64,000 bases of DNA. It comes from Helicobacter pylori Shi112 (lineage in GTDB: Bacteria; Campylobacterota; Campylobacteria; Campylobacterales; Helicobacteraceae). Positions within the stretch are counted from its first letter, which is position 1; the number at the start of each line of letters is the position of its first letter. The DNA is taken from positions 434,001-498,000 of the forward strand of contig NC_017741.1 of NCBI RefSeq assembly GCF_000277405.1, given 5' to 3'. Position numbers and translations under genes: made by a program. Below are positions 36,816 through 48,176 of this stretch, piece after piece. The notes under the pieces were generated by a model that was given only the letters and a program-made list of their open reading frames with translations, was not told where the DNA came from and did not search any database.

Positions 36816-37303
36816 TGCGAGAGATCCTTACTAGCCGCTTTTTCCCTAGCCTTTTTAAAAAAAGGCTTGATTTTTCTAACAGGGTGGTTTTAGGGCTGGG
36901 ATCTAATCTTAAAAATCCTTTAAAAATATTAAAAAATTGTTTTTTATATTTTAAAAATCATAGTAAAATCGGGAAAATTTTTTCTTCGCCTGTTTATATC
37001 AACCCGCCTTTTGGTTACACGAAGCAACCTAACTTTTATAACGCTACGATTATCCTTAAAACATCTTTAAGTTTGCGCCATTTTTTTGCTCTGGTTTTTT
37101 ATATAGAAAGGCGTTTTGGGCGTCAAAGGAAGCGCGATTTTAAAGACGCTCCAAGAACTTTAGACATTGATATTATCGCTTTCAATCAAGTCATTTTAAG
37201 ACAGAACGATCTGACTTTACCTCATCCTAAATGGAATGAAAGGGATTCGGTGTTAGTGCCGTTGGCTTTGCAACAAATTCTTTTTAAAAAAGGGGAGTGG
37301 TGA
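36815..37303 (+). CDS. folK: 2-amino-4-hydroxy-6-hydroxymethyldihydropteridine pyrophosphokinase FolK
   Basis: FolK transfers pyrophosphate to hydroxymethyldihydropterin for folate synthesis. The ATG at 36815 gives 162 residues. Seen are the family motifs [23 protein letters not shown] and [17 protein letters not shown] with the Mg-binding acids, and [18 protein letters not shown]. It is the gene directly before flhF, a position it keeps in Helicobacter and Campylobacter. Confidence 0.95.
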   Translation: MREILTSRFFPSLFKKRLDFSNRVVLGLGSNLKNPLKILKNCFLYFKNHSKIGKIFSSPVYINPPFGYTKQPNFYNATIILKTSLSLRHFFALVFYIERRFGRQRKRDFKDAPRTLDIDIIAFNQVILRQNDLTLPHPKWNERDSVLVPLALQQILFKKGEW

Positions 37304-38676
37304 AATTCTATACCTATAGTGGGGAGACGGCCGCTGAAGCTTTAAAGATCGCTCAAAGCCACCATGGGGTGGATACGCTGGTGTTTAAAACCCAAGAAAT
37401 CCGTAAAAAAACGCTCACTTCTTCTGGGCTTTATGAAATCGTTGTGGCGGTTGAAGAAGAAAGCGAAAACAAACCCCCTAAAGCCCCCCTTATTCCAGAA
37501 AGTTTGTATGATGAAGAATTGAATGAAGAAGATGTGGTCATGCAGCTTTCAAGCACTGTAGAAGAAATGCGCAAACTCGCCGGGGTTTCATCCAGTCAGC
37601 GCAACTATAGTTTTTCAAAAAATAAGACCCTTTTAGAAAAAGACGCTCCATTAGAGGATGCGCCTTTAGAGGCTAATCAACAAGACGCTTTATTGCAAGC
37701 TTTAAAAGATGAAGCCAACCATAAAAAAGAAAGAGAAAAAAGAGAAGTCAAACAAGAAGAAGAAATTAAAGGCATCAATCTGCAATTAAGCAAAATCAGA
37801 GACAGCCTGAAACTCATTCAAAACATGTTTTGGGATGAGAAAAACCCTAATTCTATTAATATCCCTCAAGAATTTGCAGAAATTTACAAACTGGCCAAAC
37901 AAAGCGGGATGAAATCCAGCCATTCAGATGAAATCATGCAATTGAGCTTGGAATTGATGCCTTTACGCATGCGGGAAAATTCCGTAACGATCAAGCGTTA
38001 TTTTAGAGAAGTGTTGCGCAAAATGATCTTGTGCCGCCCTGAAGACTTGAATTTAAGGCAAAAACGCATTTTAATGCTTGTAGGGCCAACAGGCGTGGGG
38101 AAAACGACGACTTTAGCTAAATTAGCCGCGCGCTATTCTAGGATGTTAGCTAAAAAATACAAGGTGGGCATTATCACTTTAGACAATTATCGCATTGGGG
38201 CTTTGGAGCAATTAAGTTGGTATGCTAATAAAATGAAAATGAGTATAGAAGCGGTGATTGACGCTAAAGATTTTGCTAAAGAAATTGAAGCTTTGGAATA
38301 CTGCGATTTTATTTTAGTGGATACGACAGGGCATTCGCAATACGATAAAGAAAAAATTGCCGGTTTGAAAGAATTTATAGATGGGGGTTATAATATTGAT
38401 GTGTCCTTAGTGCTTTCGGTTACCACTAAGTATGAAGACATGAAAGACATTTATGATTCTTTTGGGGTGTTAGGGATTGACACTTTAATCTTTACGAAAT
38501 TAGATGAGAGTAGGGGGTTAGGGAATTTGTTTTCTTTAGTGCATGAAAGCCAAAAGCCTATCAGCTATCTTTCTGTTGGGCAAGAAGTGCCTATGGATTT
38601 GAAAGTGGCTACTAATGAATATTTAGTGGATTGCATGCTAGATGGCTTTAGTAACCCTAATAAGGAACAAGCATGA
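37297..38676 (+). CDS. flhF: Flagellar SRP-family GTPase FlhF
   Basis: FlhF sets the polar site of flagella and is needed for flagellar gene expression. The 459-residue protein starts with GTG (two adjacent GTG codons are possible) and has a basic N-terminal region, a helical N domain, and an SRP-type G domain with GPTGVGKT at 263-270, [17 protein letters not shown] and [11 protein letters not shown]. It overlaps folK by seven bases and flhG by four. Confidence 0.96.
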   Translation: MVKFYTYSGETAAEALKIAQSHHGVDTLVFKTQEIRKKTLTSSGLYEIVVAVEEESENKPPKAPLIPESLYDEELNEEDVVMQLSSTVEEMRKLAGVSSSQRNYSFSKNKTLLEKDAPLEDAPLEANQQDALLQALKDEANHKKEREKREVKQEEEIKGINLQLSKIRDSLKLIQNMFWDEKNPNSINIPQEFAEIYKLAKQSGMKSSHSDEIMQLSLELMPLRMRENSVTIKRYFREVLRKMILCRPEDLNLRQKRILMLVGPTGVGKTTTLAKLAARYSRMLAKKYKVGIITLDNYRIGALEQLSWYANKMKMSIEAVIDAKDFAKEIEALEYCDFILVDTTGHSQYDKEKIAGLKEFIDGGYNIDVSLVLSVTTKYEDMKDIYDSFGVLGIDTLIFTKLDESRGLGNLFSLVHESQKPISYLSVGQEVPMDLKVATNEYLVDCMLDGFSNPNKEQA

Positions 38677-39557
38677 ACAATCAAGCGAGTCGCTTAGATA
38701 ATTTGATCAATATTAAAAACCCCAAAAGTTTTTTTGACAATAAAGGGAATACCAAATTCATCGCTATCACAAGCGGTAAGGGAGGCGTGGGGAAATCCAA
38801 CATTAGCGCTAATTTAGCTTATGCTTTATACAAGAAAGGTTATAAGGTAGGGGTGTTTGATGCGGATATTGGTTTAGCGAATTTAGATGTTATTTTTGGG
38901 GTGAAAACCCATAAAAATATCTTTCACGCTTTAAAAGGTGAAGCCAAATTACAAGAAATCATTTGCGAGATTGAGCCCGGGCTTTGTCTTATTCCTGGGG
39001 ATAGCGGCGAAGAAATTTTAAAATACATTAGCGGCGCAGAAGCTTTGGATCAATTCGTGGATGAAGAGGGGGTTTTAAGCTCTTTGGATTATATTGTGGT
39101 TGATACAGGTGCTGGGATTGGAACCACTACGCAAGCGTTTTTGAACGCGAGCGATTGCGTGGTGATTGTTACCACTCCCGATCCTTCAGCGATTACCGAT
39201 GCGTATGCATGCATTAAAATCAACTCCAAAAATAAAGATGAATTGTTTCTTATCGCTAACATGGTAGCCCAACCTAAAGAGGGCAGGGCGACTTATGAAA
39301 GGCTGTTGAAAGTGGCTAAAAACAATATCGCTTCATTAGAATTGCATTACTTAGGAGCGATTGAAAACAGCTCCTTATTGAAACGCTATGTGAGAGAGCG
39401 CAAAATTTTGAGAAAAATAGCCCCTAATGATTTGTTTTCGCAATCCATTGATCAGATAGCGGGCCTTTTGGTTTCTAAATTAGAAACCGGCGCTTTAGAA
39501 ATACCAAAAGAAGGTTTTAAAAGCTTTTTTAAAAGGCTTTTGAGTTATTTGGGGTAG
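38673..39557 (+). CDS. flhG: Flagellar number regulator FlhG (YlxH, MinD-like ATPase)
   Basis: FlhG works against FlhF to limit flagellar number and also influences division-site choice in polar flagellates. The 294-residue ParA/MinD ATPase has the deviant Walker A SGKGGVGKS at 34-42, the FDADIGLANLDVIFGV block, and VVDTGAGIGTTTQAFL. It is coupled to flhF by a four-base overlap. No MinD-type membrane helix is obvious at the C-terminus beyond FKSFFKRLLSYLG, which could serve as one. Confidence 0.95.
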   Translation: MNNQASRLDNLINIKNPKSFFDNKGNTKFIAITSGKGGVGKSNISANLAYALYKKGYKVGVFDADIGLANLDVIFGVKTHKNIFHALKGEAKLQEIICEIEPGLCLIPGDSGEEILKYISGAEALDQFVDEEGVLSSLDYIVVDTGAGIGTTTQAFLNASDCVVIVTTPDPSAITDAYACIKINSKNKDELFLIANMVAQPKEGRATYERLLKVAKNNIASLELHYLGAIENSSLLKRYVRERKILRKIAPNDLFSQSIDQIAGLLVSKLETGALEIPKEGFKSFFKRLLSYLG

Positions 39558-39561
39558 GCTG

Positions 39562-39876
39562 ATGAAAGTGCAAAATTTTATCCATTTTTCTGTTGTGGTA
39601 GGGTTTTTTTTGGGGTTAGTGGTTTCGGTGTTGAAATTCAATGAGCCAGAGAGCATTTTATTATGGACGGTGTTATCCACGCTTGGGGGATACTTGATTG
39701 CGTTGTTGTTCGCGTCTATTTTTATCGCTTGCACGGATTTGGATATTTGTCTTTTTGACAAAAAAGGCACTGAAGAGAGCTTGCTTCGTTTCAACCATGA
39801 GTTTAAGAACAGGGAAAAAGAAGTGGCTAGTATTTTAGAATACATTAGAAGTTATGATTTTGATGATGGAAAATAG
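39562..39876 (+). CDS. Small two-helix membrane protein between flhG and fliA (HP1033-like)
   Basis: The 104-residue protein has two transmembrane segments (about 8-24 and 34-57) and a charged C-terminal cytoplasmic tail ending SYDFDDGK. It starts four bases after flhG and its 3' end lies in the fliA start region. Conserved position inside a flagellar regulatory operon suggests a motility role, but I recognise no domain and none can be claimed. Confidence 0.85.
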   Translation: MKVQNFIHFSVVVGFFLGLVVSVLKFNEPESILLWTVLSTLGGYLIALLFASIFIACTDLDICLFDKKGTEESLLRFNHEFKNREKEVASILEYIRSYDFDDGK

Positions 39877-40630
39877 AATGCCCAAAGAAATTCAAAAAAC
39901 TCAAACAAGCGAAACAAACGAAAAAAATATAGAAAAGGTTTTGAACGCCTATGATAAGCAGCAACACCACCATCAAGACGCGCTCGCTATCCAGTATTTA
40001 CCCGCCGTGCGCGCTATGGCGTTTCGTTTGAAAGAGCGCTTGCCCAGCTCTATTGATTTTAACGATCTGGTTTCTATTGGCACTGAAGAATTGATTAAAT
40101 TAGCCAGGCGTTATGAGAGCGCGTTAAACGATTCTTTTTGGGGGTATGCTAAAACTCGTGTCAATGGGGCGATGCTAGATTATTTGCGCTCTTTAGATGT
40201 GATTTCTCGCTCCAACAGAAAGCTGATTAAAAGCATTGATAATGAAATCACCAAACACCTTAATGAGCATGGGAAAGAGCCTAGCGATGCGTATTTAGCG
40301 GAAGTTTTAGGCGAAAATATTGAAAAAATTAAAGAAGCCAAAACGGCTTCAGATATTTATGCGTTAGTGCCAATAGATGAACAATTCAATGCGATTGAGC
40401 AAGATGAAATCACTAAAAAGATTGAAGCAGAAGAGTTGTTAGAGCATGTCCAAAAAGCGCTGAATCAAATGAGCGAAAGAGAGCAAATCCTTATCCAGCT
40501 TTATTACTTTGAAGAGTTGAATTTGAGCGAGATTAAAGAGATTTTAGGCATCACTGAATCGCGCATTTCTCAAATCATTAAAGAAGTGATTAAAAAGGTG
40601 CGTAAATCCTTAGGAGTGGATCATGGCTGA
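39863..40630 (+). CDS. fliA: RNA polymerase sigma factor FliA (sigma-28)
   Basis: Sigma-28 transcribes late flagellar genes such as flagellin. From the ATG at 39863 the protein is 255 residues; another ATG at 39878, with GGAAA just before it and only one base after the HP1033 stop, is an equally likely start. Region 2 is visible as FNDLVSIGTEELIKLARRYE and SFWGYAKTRVNGAMLDYLR, and region 4 as LNQMSEREQILIQLYYFEELNLSEI with the helix-turn-helix ITESRISQI. It overlaps fliM by eight bases. Confidence 0.95.
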   Translation: MMENRMPKEIQKTQTSETNEKNIEKVLNAYDKQQHHHQDALAIQYLPAVRAMAFRLKERLPSSIDFNDLVSIGTEELIKLARRYESALNDSFWGYAKTRVNGAMLDYLRSLDVISRSNRKLIKSIDNEITKHLNEHGKEPSDAYLAEVLGENIEKIKEAKTASDIYALVPIDEQFNAIEQDEITKKIEAEELLEHVQKALNQMSEREQILIQLYYFEELNLSEIKEILGITESRISQIIKEVIKKVRKSLGVDHG

Positions 40631-41687
40631 TATTTTAAGCCAAGAAGAAATTGATGCGCTTTTAGAGGTCGTTGATGAAAATGTGGATATTCAAAATGTC
40701 CAAAAAAAAGATATTATCCCGCAGCGCAGCGTAACCCTCTATGATTTCAAACGCCCTAATCGTGTGAGTAAGGAGCAACTGCGCTCTTTTAGGAGTATCC
40801 ATGACAAAATGGCTAGGAATCTTTCCAGTCAAGTTTCTTCTATCATGCGTTCTATTGTAGAAATTCAGCTCCATAGCGTGGATCAAATGACTTATGGCGA
40901 ATTTTTGATGAGTTTGCCTAGCCCTACGAGTTTTAATGTCTTTTCCATGAAGCCTATGGGAGGGACAGGGGTTTTAGAAATCAATCCTAGCATCGCTTTC
41001 CCTATGATTGACAGACTATTAGGGGGTAAGGGGAGCGCGTATGATCAAAACAGGGAGTTTAGCGATATTGAATTGAATTTATTGGATACGATTTTACGCC
41101 AAGTGATGCAAATTTTAAAAGAAGTGTGGTCGCCCGTGGTGGAGATGTTCCCTACCATTGACGCTAAAGAATCCAGCGCGAATGTGGTCCAAATCGTCGC
41201 TCAAAATGAAATTTCTATCATGGTGGTTTTAGAGATTATTATCGGGCATAGTCGTGGGATGATGAATATTTGTTACCCGGTGATTTCCATTGAGAGCATT
41301 CTTTCTAAAATGGGGAGTAGGGATTTGATGCTTTCAGAAACGAATTCCAAAAAGAGCCGTAACAAGGAATTGCAAGCGCTATTGAGCGGGGTGAGCGTGG
41401 ATATGATGGTGTTTTTGGGCGCGGTAGAATTGAGTTTGAAAGAAATGCTGGATTTAGATGTGGGGGATACTATCCGGTTGAATAAGATCGCTAATGATGA
41501 AGTGAGCGTGTATGTGCATAAAAAAAAGCGTTATTTAGCGAGCGTGGGGTTTCAAGGGTATAGGAAAACCATTCAAATTAAAGAAGTGGTCTATAGCGAA
41601 AAAGAACGCACTAAAGAAATTTTAGAAATGCTAGAAGAACAGCGCAGAGACAAAGTGGGCGATATTATGAAAATAGAAGAAGAGTGA
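40623..41687 (+). CDS. fliM: Flagellar motor switch protein FliM
   Basis: FliM forms the C-ring and receives CheY-P. The 354-residue protein has the N-terminal CheY-binding motif LSQEEIDALLEVV, the middle CheC-like domain with GTGVLEINPSIAFPMIDRLLGGKG, and the C-terminal SpoA domain with DLDVGDTIRLNK. Length is normal. It sits between fliA and fliY, with overlap of eight bases on the left and a three-base gap on the right. Confidence 0.97.
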   Translation: MADILSQEEIDALLEVVDENVDIQNVQKKDIIPQRSVTLYDFKRPNRVSKEQLRSFRSIHDKMARNLSSQVSSIMRSIVEIQLHSVDQMTYGEFLMSLPSPTSFNVFSMKPMGGTGVLEINPSIAFPMIDRLLGGKGSAYDQNREFSDIELNLLDTILRQVMQILKEVWSPVVEMFPTIDAKESSANVVQIVAQNEISIMVVLEIIIGHSRGMMNICYPVISIESILSKMGSRDLMLSETNSKKSRNKELQALLSGVSVDMMVFLGAVELSLKEMLDLDVGDTIRLNKIANDEVSVYVHKKKRYLASVGFQGYRKTIQIKEVVYSEKERTKEILEMLEEQRRDKVGDIMKIEEE

Positions 41688-41690
41688 GAA

Positions 41691-43643
<1,953 letters not shown>

Positions 43644-43662
43644 GCTTCTTTTTTAAAATCTT

Positions 43663-44115
43663 TTAATACGCGCTCTCTTGGCATTCTTTACACCACACAA
43701 ACATTTTCATGTCATGGCTAATCAGCTTGGCTTGATATTTTTTAACGACTTCATTCTGGCGGTGTTCAATTTCAGGGTCTGCAAATTCAATGATCTTACC
43801 GCAATGCAAACAAATGATGTGATCATGGTGTTCTTTAGCCGCAATTTCATAGCGCCGGCCGCTTTTTGAAGTCTCTAAAACACAGATAAAATTTTCTTTT
43901 TCTAAGAAATTCAAAATGCGATAGACTGAAGAAATGCTGGTGTTTTTGTCCTTTTGGCGGATAGAATGCGTGATTTCTTCAGGGCTTAGGTGTGTGCCGC
44001 TGCGATACAAAACGCTCACCACTTCTTCTCTTTGTTTTGAATTTTTGAGTCCGTTTTTTTTGATAGACATTCTCAAGCGCTCTAAAATGGATTCTAAAGT
44101 TTCTAATCTTTTCAT
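43663..44115 (-). CDS. fur: Ferric uptake regulator Fur
   Basis: Fur controls iron genes; in H. pylori it represses with iron and, unusually, also in the apo form. The 150-residue protein has the winged-helix domain (SKQREEVVSVLYRSGTHLSPEEI), the His-rich KEHHDHIICLHC hinge, and two structural zinc pairs, Cys102/Cys105 and Cys142/Cys145. The N-terminus is about ten residues longer than in E. coli Fur, as known for this species. Fur boxes overlap its promoter. Confidence 0.98.
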   Translation of the reverse strand: MKRLETLESILERLRMSIKKNGLKNSKQREEVVSVLYRSGTHLSPEEITHSIRQKDKNTSISSVYRILNFLEKENFICVLETSKSGRRYEIAAKEHHDHIICLHCGKIIEFADPEIEHRQNEVVKKYQAKLISHDMKMFVWCKECQESAY

Positions 44116-44159
44116 GTTAATATTTTCCTTATCCGTAAAATGATTTTTATAACTAGAAT

Positions 44160-44178
44160 ATTATTATACAATAATAAT
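44160..44178 (-). promoter_or_regulatory. Fur operator overlapping the fur -10 box
   Basis: ATTATTA and TAATAAT form an inverted repeat around TACAA, a match to the H. pylori Fur box. On the minus strand the TATAAT of the fur promoter (44163-44168) lies inside it. A second AT-rich candidate, CATTATTATTTTAATTTAAT, sits just upstream at about 44201-44220. This fits known fur autoregulation. Confidence 0.8.
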
Positions 44179-44274
44179 GCGATGAAACATAGATAAAACT
44201 CATTATTATTTTAATTTAATCAAAAAATATTGATTTTTTATTACCATTATCGCATTTTAATGTAACTTATAAGA

Positions 44275-45450
44275 TCAATTTCTTATCTTATCCAGCCATT
44301 CTAAAAGGGTTTTTTCAAACCCTATGCCTTGAGAAGAAACCAAATCTAGGGGTTTTTCCAAATAATCTTGTTTGACATAGCCGTTATAATCATGCGGGTA
44401 AAGGTAATCTTTAGCGTTAGGCAGCAGGTGTTTAGGAATAGGGTAGAGTGAGCCTTTTTGAACGCAATCCAAAGCCTGATTGATCGCTCTATAAGCCGTG
44501 TTAGACTTGGGCGAACAAGCCAGATAAATCACGCATTGGCTTAAAATGATGCGCGCTTCAGGGTAGCCGATTTGTTTGACTGAAAGCAAGCAAGAAGCGG
44601 CTAAATTTAGAGCGTTTGGGTTAGCGTTACCAATATCTTCGCTCGCAAAAATCACCAGCCTTCTAGCGATAAATTCCGGGTTTTCCCCGCCAGCAATCAA
44701 GCGCGCCAAATAATAAATGGAAGCGTTTTCATCGCTCCCTCTTAAAGACTTGATTAGAGCGCTAGTAAGATTATAATGCGTATCATCACTATAAGATCCG
44801 TCATTCAGGCTATGAGGCCGTAAGGATTGCAGCGTTTCTAAAGTGATAGGATCTTCTATTTTAGCGCTCAAATCTAAAAGGTTTAATAACGCTCTGGCAT
44901 CGCCAGCACTGTTGTTTAAAAGATAGGTTTTAGCGCTAGGCTCTATTTGTTTTTTGAGCAATGTTAAAGCTTTAGCGCAAAGCTTGTCTAAATCGCTCTT
45001 GTTTAGGGGGGTTAATTCAAAAATAAAACTTCTTGAGCGAATCGCATGGCTTAGGCTGTAATTAGGATCTTGCGTGCTAGCCCCTAAGATTAAAGCGTGA
45101 TCTTTTTCCATAATGGGGAGTAAAAATTCTTGTTGGGTTTTATTCAATCTGTGGGTTTCATCAATAAAAACAACCGGTTTTAAAAGGGTGTTTTGGTAAT
45201 TTTTAAGCTTAAGGCGTAAATCCTCTAGCTTAAAATCCGTCGCATTAAATAAAAGAATGGGGCGCTCTAGCATGCGGGCGATGATTTGAGCCAGACTTGT
45301 TTTACCCACGCCAGGAGGGCCATAGAAAAAGGCGTGGGGGAAGTGTTTGGATTGTAAGGCTTTAAATAAGGGGGCGTCTTTGCCTATTAGATGCTCTTGG
45401 CCTAAAAAATCTTCTAGGCTTTTTGGGTTTAAAAGCGAAGTCAGGCTCAT
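44275..45450 (-). CDS. rarA: Replication-associated recombination AAA+ ATPase RarA (MgsA)
   Basis: RarA acts at stalled forks in genome maintenance. The 391-residue protein has Walker A GPPGVGKT at 44-51, Walker B VVFIDETHRLNK, sensor LGASTQDPNYSLSHAIRSR, and the C-terminal domain with LARLIAGGENPEFIARRLVIFASEDIGNANP, the family signature. The Walker B carries ETH where DEIHR is common. It overlaps hspR by four bases and forms the third gene of the cbpA-hspR operon. Confidence 0.94.
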   Translation of the reverse strand: MSLTSLLNPKSLEDFLGQEHLIGKDAPLFKALQSKHFPHAFFYGPPGVGKTSLAQIIARMLERPILLFNATDFKLEDLRLKLKNYQNTLLKPVVFIDETHRLNKTQQEFLLPIMEKDHALILGASTQDPNYSLSHAIRSRSFIFELTPLNKSDLDKLCAKALTLLKKQIEPSAKTYLLNNSAGDARALLNLLDLSAKIEDPITLETLQSLRPHSLNDGSYSDDTHYNLTSALIKSLRGSDENASIYYLARLIAGGENPEFIARRLVIFASEDIGNANPNALNLAASCLLSVKQIGYPEARIILSQCVIYLACSPKSNTAYRAINQALDCVQKGSLYPIPKHLLPNAKDYLYPHDYNGYVKQDYLEKPLDLVSSQGIGFEKTLLEWLDKIRN

Positions 45451-45818
45451 TTTTTAAACAAAATCAATTCATAAAAATTAGTAGGGGTGTTTAAATTTTT
45501 CGTTGGGGTTTTGTTGTTTTTAGAGTGTTTGTGCAGAGCGTCTTGCAATTCTTTATTCAGGCTGTCTAACTCATCAAGCTTTTCTTTTAAACGCAAAATA
45601 ATATCCACACCCGCTAGATTAACCCCCATATCCCTTGTAAGGCGTAAAATCGTTTTGATTTTATCCATATCTCGTTGGGAGTATAGGCGCATTTTCCCAT
45701 CAGTCCTGCTAGGCTCTATCAAACCCTCTTTTTCATATTGGCGCAAGGTTTGAGGGTGCACGCCTAAGATTTTAGCCACAACGCTTATCAAATAAAGCGG
45801 TTCATCATAATCGCACAC
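45447..45818 (-). CDS. hspR: Heat-shock repressor HspR
   Basis: HspR is a MerR-family repressor of chaperone operons and works with HrcA in H. pylori. The 123-residue protein has an N-terminal MerR helix-turn-helix (YLISVVAKILGVHPQTLRQYEKEGLIEPSR) and a coiled segment (IILRLKEKLDELDSLNKELQ). The Lys/Thr/Asn-rich tail is species-specific. It sits between cbpA and rarA and is autoregulated with them in known work. Confidence 0.96.
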   Translation of the reverse strand: MCDYDEPLYLISVVAKILGVHPQTLRQYEKEGLIEPSRTDGKMRLYSQRDMDKIKTILRLTRDMGVNLAGVDIILRLKEKLDELDSLNKELQDALHKHSKNNKTPTKNLNTPTNFYELILFKK

Positions 45819-45827
45819 GATTCCTCC

Positions 45828-46694
45828 TTACAATTCTTTTTCTAATAACGCTTTTAACTCGCTAGAAAGCGTTTCAGTTTTAGGCAAAATCAAACGAGCT
45901 TGCAAATACAAATCCCCCACATGCGAAGTTTTTCTGTTTTTGATCCCTTTATCTTTAATGCGGAATTTTTGCATCGCTTTTGTGTTAGGGGGAATGGTTA
46001 GGGTTAAGGTTTTATGCCAAGTAGCGATTTCAATTTTCCCTCCAAAAAGAGCCGTTTTTAAGGGTAAATCAAAGATTTGGATAATATCGTCTTTCTCGCG
46101 CTTATAAATTTCATCTTCTTCAATATGGATCTGTAAGAGCAAATCGCCCCTGCCCGTTCGCCCCATTTTCCCCTTGTTGCGAACCCTGATTTTTTCACCC
46201 TCTTCCACGCCGATAGGGATTTTAAGGCTAAAAGTTTCATTATTGATGCTCACTTGTTTTTTATTGCCTAAAAGGGTGTCTAAAACAGAGACATTTAAAG
46301 TGGTGGTCATGTCTAAATCTTCATGGGCGAAATTGGAAAAATTAAAGCCAGAAAAGCCTTGCGAATTTTGAGAAAATCTTTGCGAAAAGCCTCCTCTCCC
46401 AAAAATAGAGCTTAAAATATCGTCTAAATCTTCACTAGTGCTGCGGCTTCTGGCAAAATCGCTGAAATTCTGCCCGCCAAACATGTTATCGCCAAACTGA
46501 TCGTATTGGCGGCGTTTTTCTTCGTCGCTTAAAATTTCATAAGCGGCGTTGATTTCTTTGAATTTTTCTTCGGCTTCTTTGGTTTTATTCAAATCCGGGT
46601 GGTATTGTCTGGCTAAACGGCGGTAGGATTTTTTGATTTCATCTTGGTTGGCGTTTTCGCTCACATTTAAAGTTTGGTATAAACTCTTGCTCAT
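45828..46694 (-). CDS. cbpA: DnaJ-family co-chaperone CbpA
   Basis: The 288-residue protein has an N-terminal J domain with the HPD motif at 32-34, a Gly/Phe/Ser-rich linker ([19 protein letters not shown]), and a C-terminal client-binding region with no zinc finger, as in CbpA. It stimulates DnaK. It is the first gene of the cbpA-hspR-rarA operon; the spacer to the next gene holds a CTTGATTGACTAACACTAAAG-like segment on the minus strand that might be a degenerate HspR site, though I cannot be sure. Confidence 0.93.
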   Translation of the reverse strand: MSKSLYQTLNVSENANQDEIKKSYRRLARQYHPDLNKTKEAEEKFKEINAAYEILSDEEKRRQYDQFGDNMFGGQNFSDFARSRSTSEDLDDILSSIFGRGGFSQRFSQNSQGFSGFNFSNFAHEDLDMTTTLNVSVLDTLLGNKKQVSINNETFSLKIPIGVEEGEKIRVRNKGKMGRTGRGDLLLQIHIEEDEIYKREKDDIIQIFDLPLKTALFGGKIEIATWHKTLTLTIPPNTKAMQKFRIKDKGIKNRKTSHVGDLYLQARLILPKTETLSSELKALLEKEL

Positions 46695-46861
46695 GGATCA
46701 CCTTTAAAATAGTTTTATTAGAATACTATCATAAATCTTTAGTGTTAGTCAATCAAGTTTATTGATAATGCTTTTAGGTAATGGAGATTTTAAACCCGTT
46801 TCAGCGCAATTAAAAGGAATTTTCATTAAAATATTGAGTTTAAATCCACGATGAGTTTTTA

Positions 46862-48112
46862 ATGCAATATAAGAAAAATAAGAAAAGATATTATTATTTA
46901 GCGTTATGGATCCTTTTTTTAAATGGTCTGTCTTTGAAAGCTTTAGAAATCGCAGTCAAACCTTTTGGCTATCTGGGGCTGTTGTATAATCAAGGGGCGC
47001 AAAAAAACCCTCACAGCTATGTGGGGGCTTTAGCGCGCCTTGGGGTGGATTTTTCTTATAGCAATGGGTGGTCCTTTGGCATTGGAGCGATTGGAGCTTG
47101 GAATATTTATAACAAACAGCGTTTGGCCAACCTTTACATCAGTCTAGGGAATTTTTTTGGTAGTTCTAAAAATGTTAAACCTTATTTGAGCGCTGGCGAT
47201 GTTTCTGATGCATATATTCAATACACTAACCAGCGTTTTAAAATAGCTTTAGGGCGTTTCAATACCGATTTTGTGGATTTTGATTGGATAGGGGGCAATA
47301 TTCAAGGGGTTTCTGTAGCTTTTAAGCAAAATTCCATGCGTTATTTTGGGATTTTTATGGATAGCATGCTTTATAACGGGCATCAAATCAACAAAGAGCA
47401 AGGGAATCGGATCGCTACTTCCCTAAACGCTCTAGCGTCTTATGACCCTGTGTCTAAACGCTTGTATGTGGGGGGGGAAGTGTTTGTTTTAGGCGCAGAA
47501 TACAGGCATGAAAATCTTAAAGTGCTTCCTTTTATTTTAACGGACACCCGCTTGCCTTTGCCCACTCAAAATGTTTTAGTGCAAGTGGGGGGTAAGTTGG
47601 AGTATGACGCTTCTTTGGCTAAGGGTTTCACTTCGCGCACTTTAGTGCATGGCATGTATCAATACGGCAACACTGACGCTACCACCAACGCTAAAAATGC
47701 CGGCTTGTTTTTGATCGATCAAACTTTTAAATACAAAATTTTTAATTTTGGAACGGGTTTTTATATCGTTCCAGCAAGAAACAATAAGGGCTATCTATGG
47801 ACTTTTAATGACAGGACCAAATTCTATGGTCGTGGGATCAACGCGCCCGGCGTGCCAGCGATTTATTTTGCAAACTCCAGCATTTCAGGCTATGTTTTTT
47901 TAGGGCTTAAGACTAAAAGGGTGCGTTTAGACGCGATGGTGGCTTTTGGGGATTACCAAGAATATTCTTTAATGAGCAGTTTTAAGGTTTGGACTTATAG
48001 GAGTTTGTCTTTTGATATGGGTGGGGGGTATGTGTATGCTTACAATTCTAAAGCCACGAGAAAAAGTCTTGGGAATAGTTCTTTTGTCTTTTTTGGGAAG
48101 TTTTTATTTTGA
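46862..48112 (+). CDS. Outer-membrane porin-like protein (HP1023-like)
   Basis: The 416-residue protein has an N-terminal basic region and signal peptide (YLALWILFLNGLSLKA), then an even spread of amphipathic beta strands and a terminal phenylalanine (FFGKFLF). Segments such as RFKIALGRFNTDFVDFDWIGGNIQGVS resemble OprD/Hof-type barrels of Helicobacter. A run of eight G lies in the codons for YVGGEVF and could slip. Substrate unknown. It converges on the exonuclease gene. Confidence 0.83.
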   Translation: MQYKKNKKRYYYLALWILFLNGLSLKALEIAVKPFGYLGLLYNQGAQKNPHSYVGALARLGVDFSYSNGWSFGIGAIGAWNIYNKQRLANLYISLGNFFGSSKNVKPYLSAGDVSDAYIQYTNQRFKIALGRFNTDFVDFDWIGGNIQGVSVAFKQNSMRYFGIFMDSMLYNGHQINKEQGNRIATSLNALASYDPVSKRLYVGGEVFVLGAEYRHENLKVLPFILTDTRLPLPTQNVLVQVGGKLEYDASLAKGFTSRTLVHGMYQYGNTDATTNAKNAGLFLIDQTFKYKIFNFGTGFYIVPARNNKGYLWTFNDRTKFYGRGINAPGVPAIYFANSSISGYVFLGLKTKRVRLDAMVAFGDYQEYSLMSSFKVWTYRSLSFDMGGGYVYAYNSKATRKSLGNSSFVFFGKFLF

Positions 48113-48176
48113 AAAATACCATTTCTACAATCAATAGTGAAGGGCCTTGCGATAAAGCAAGCGATAATTTCTTTTT

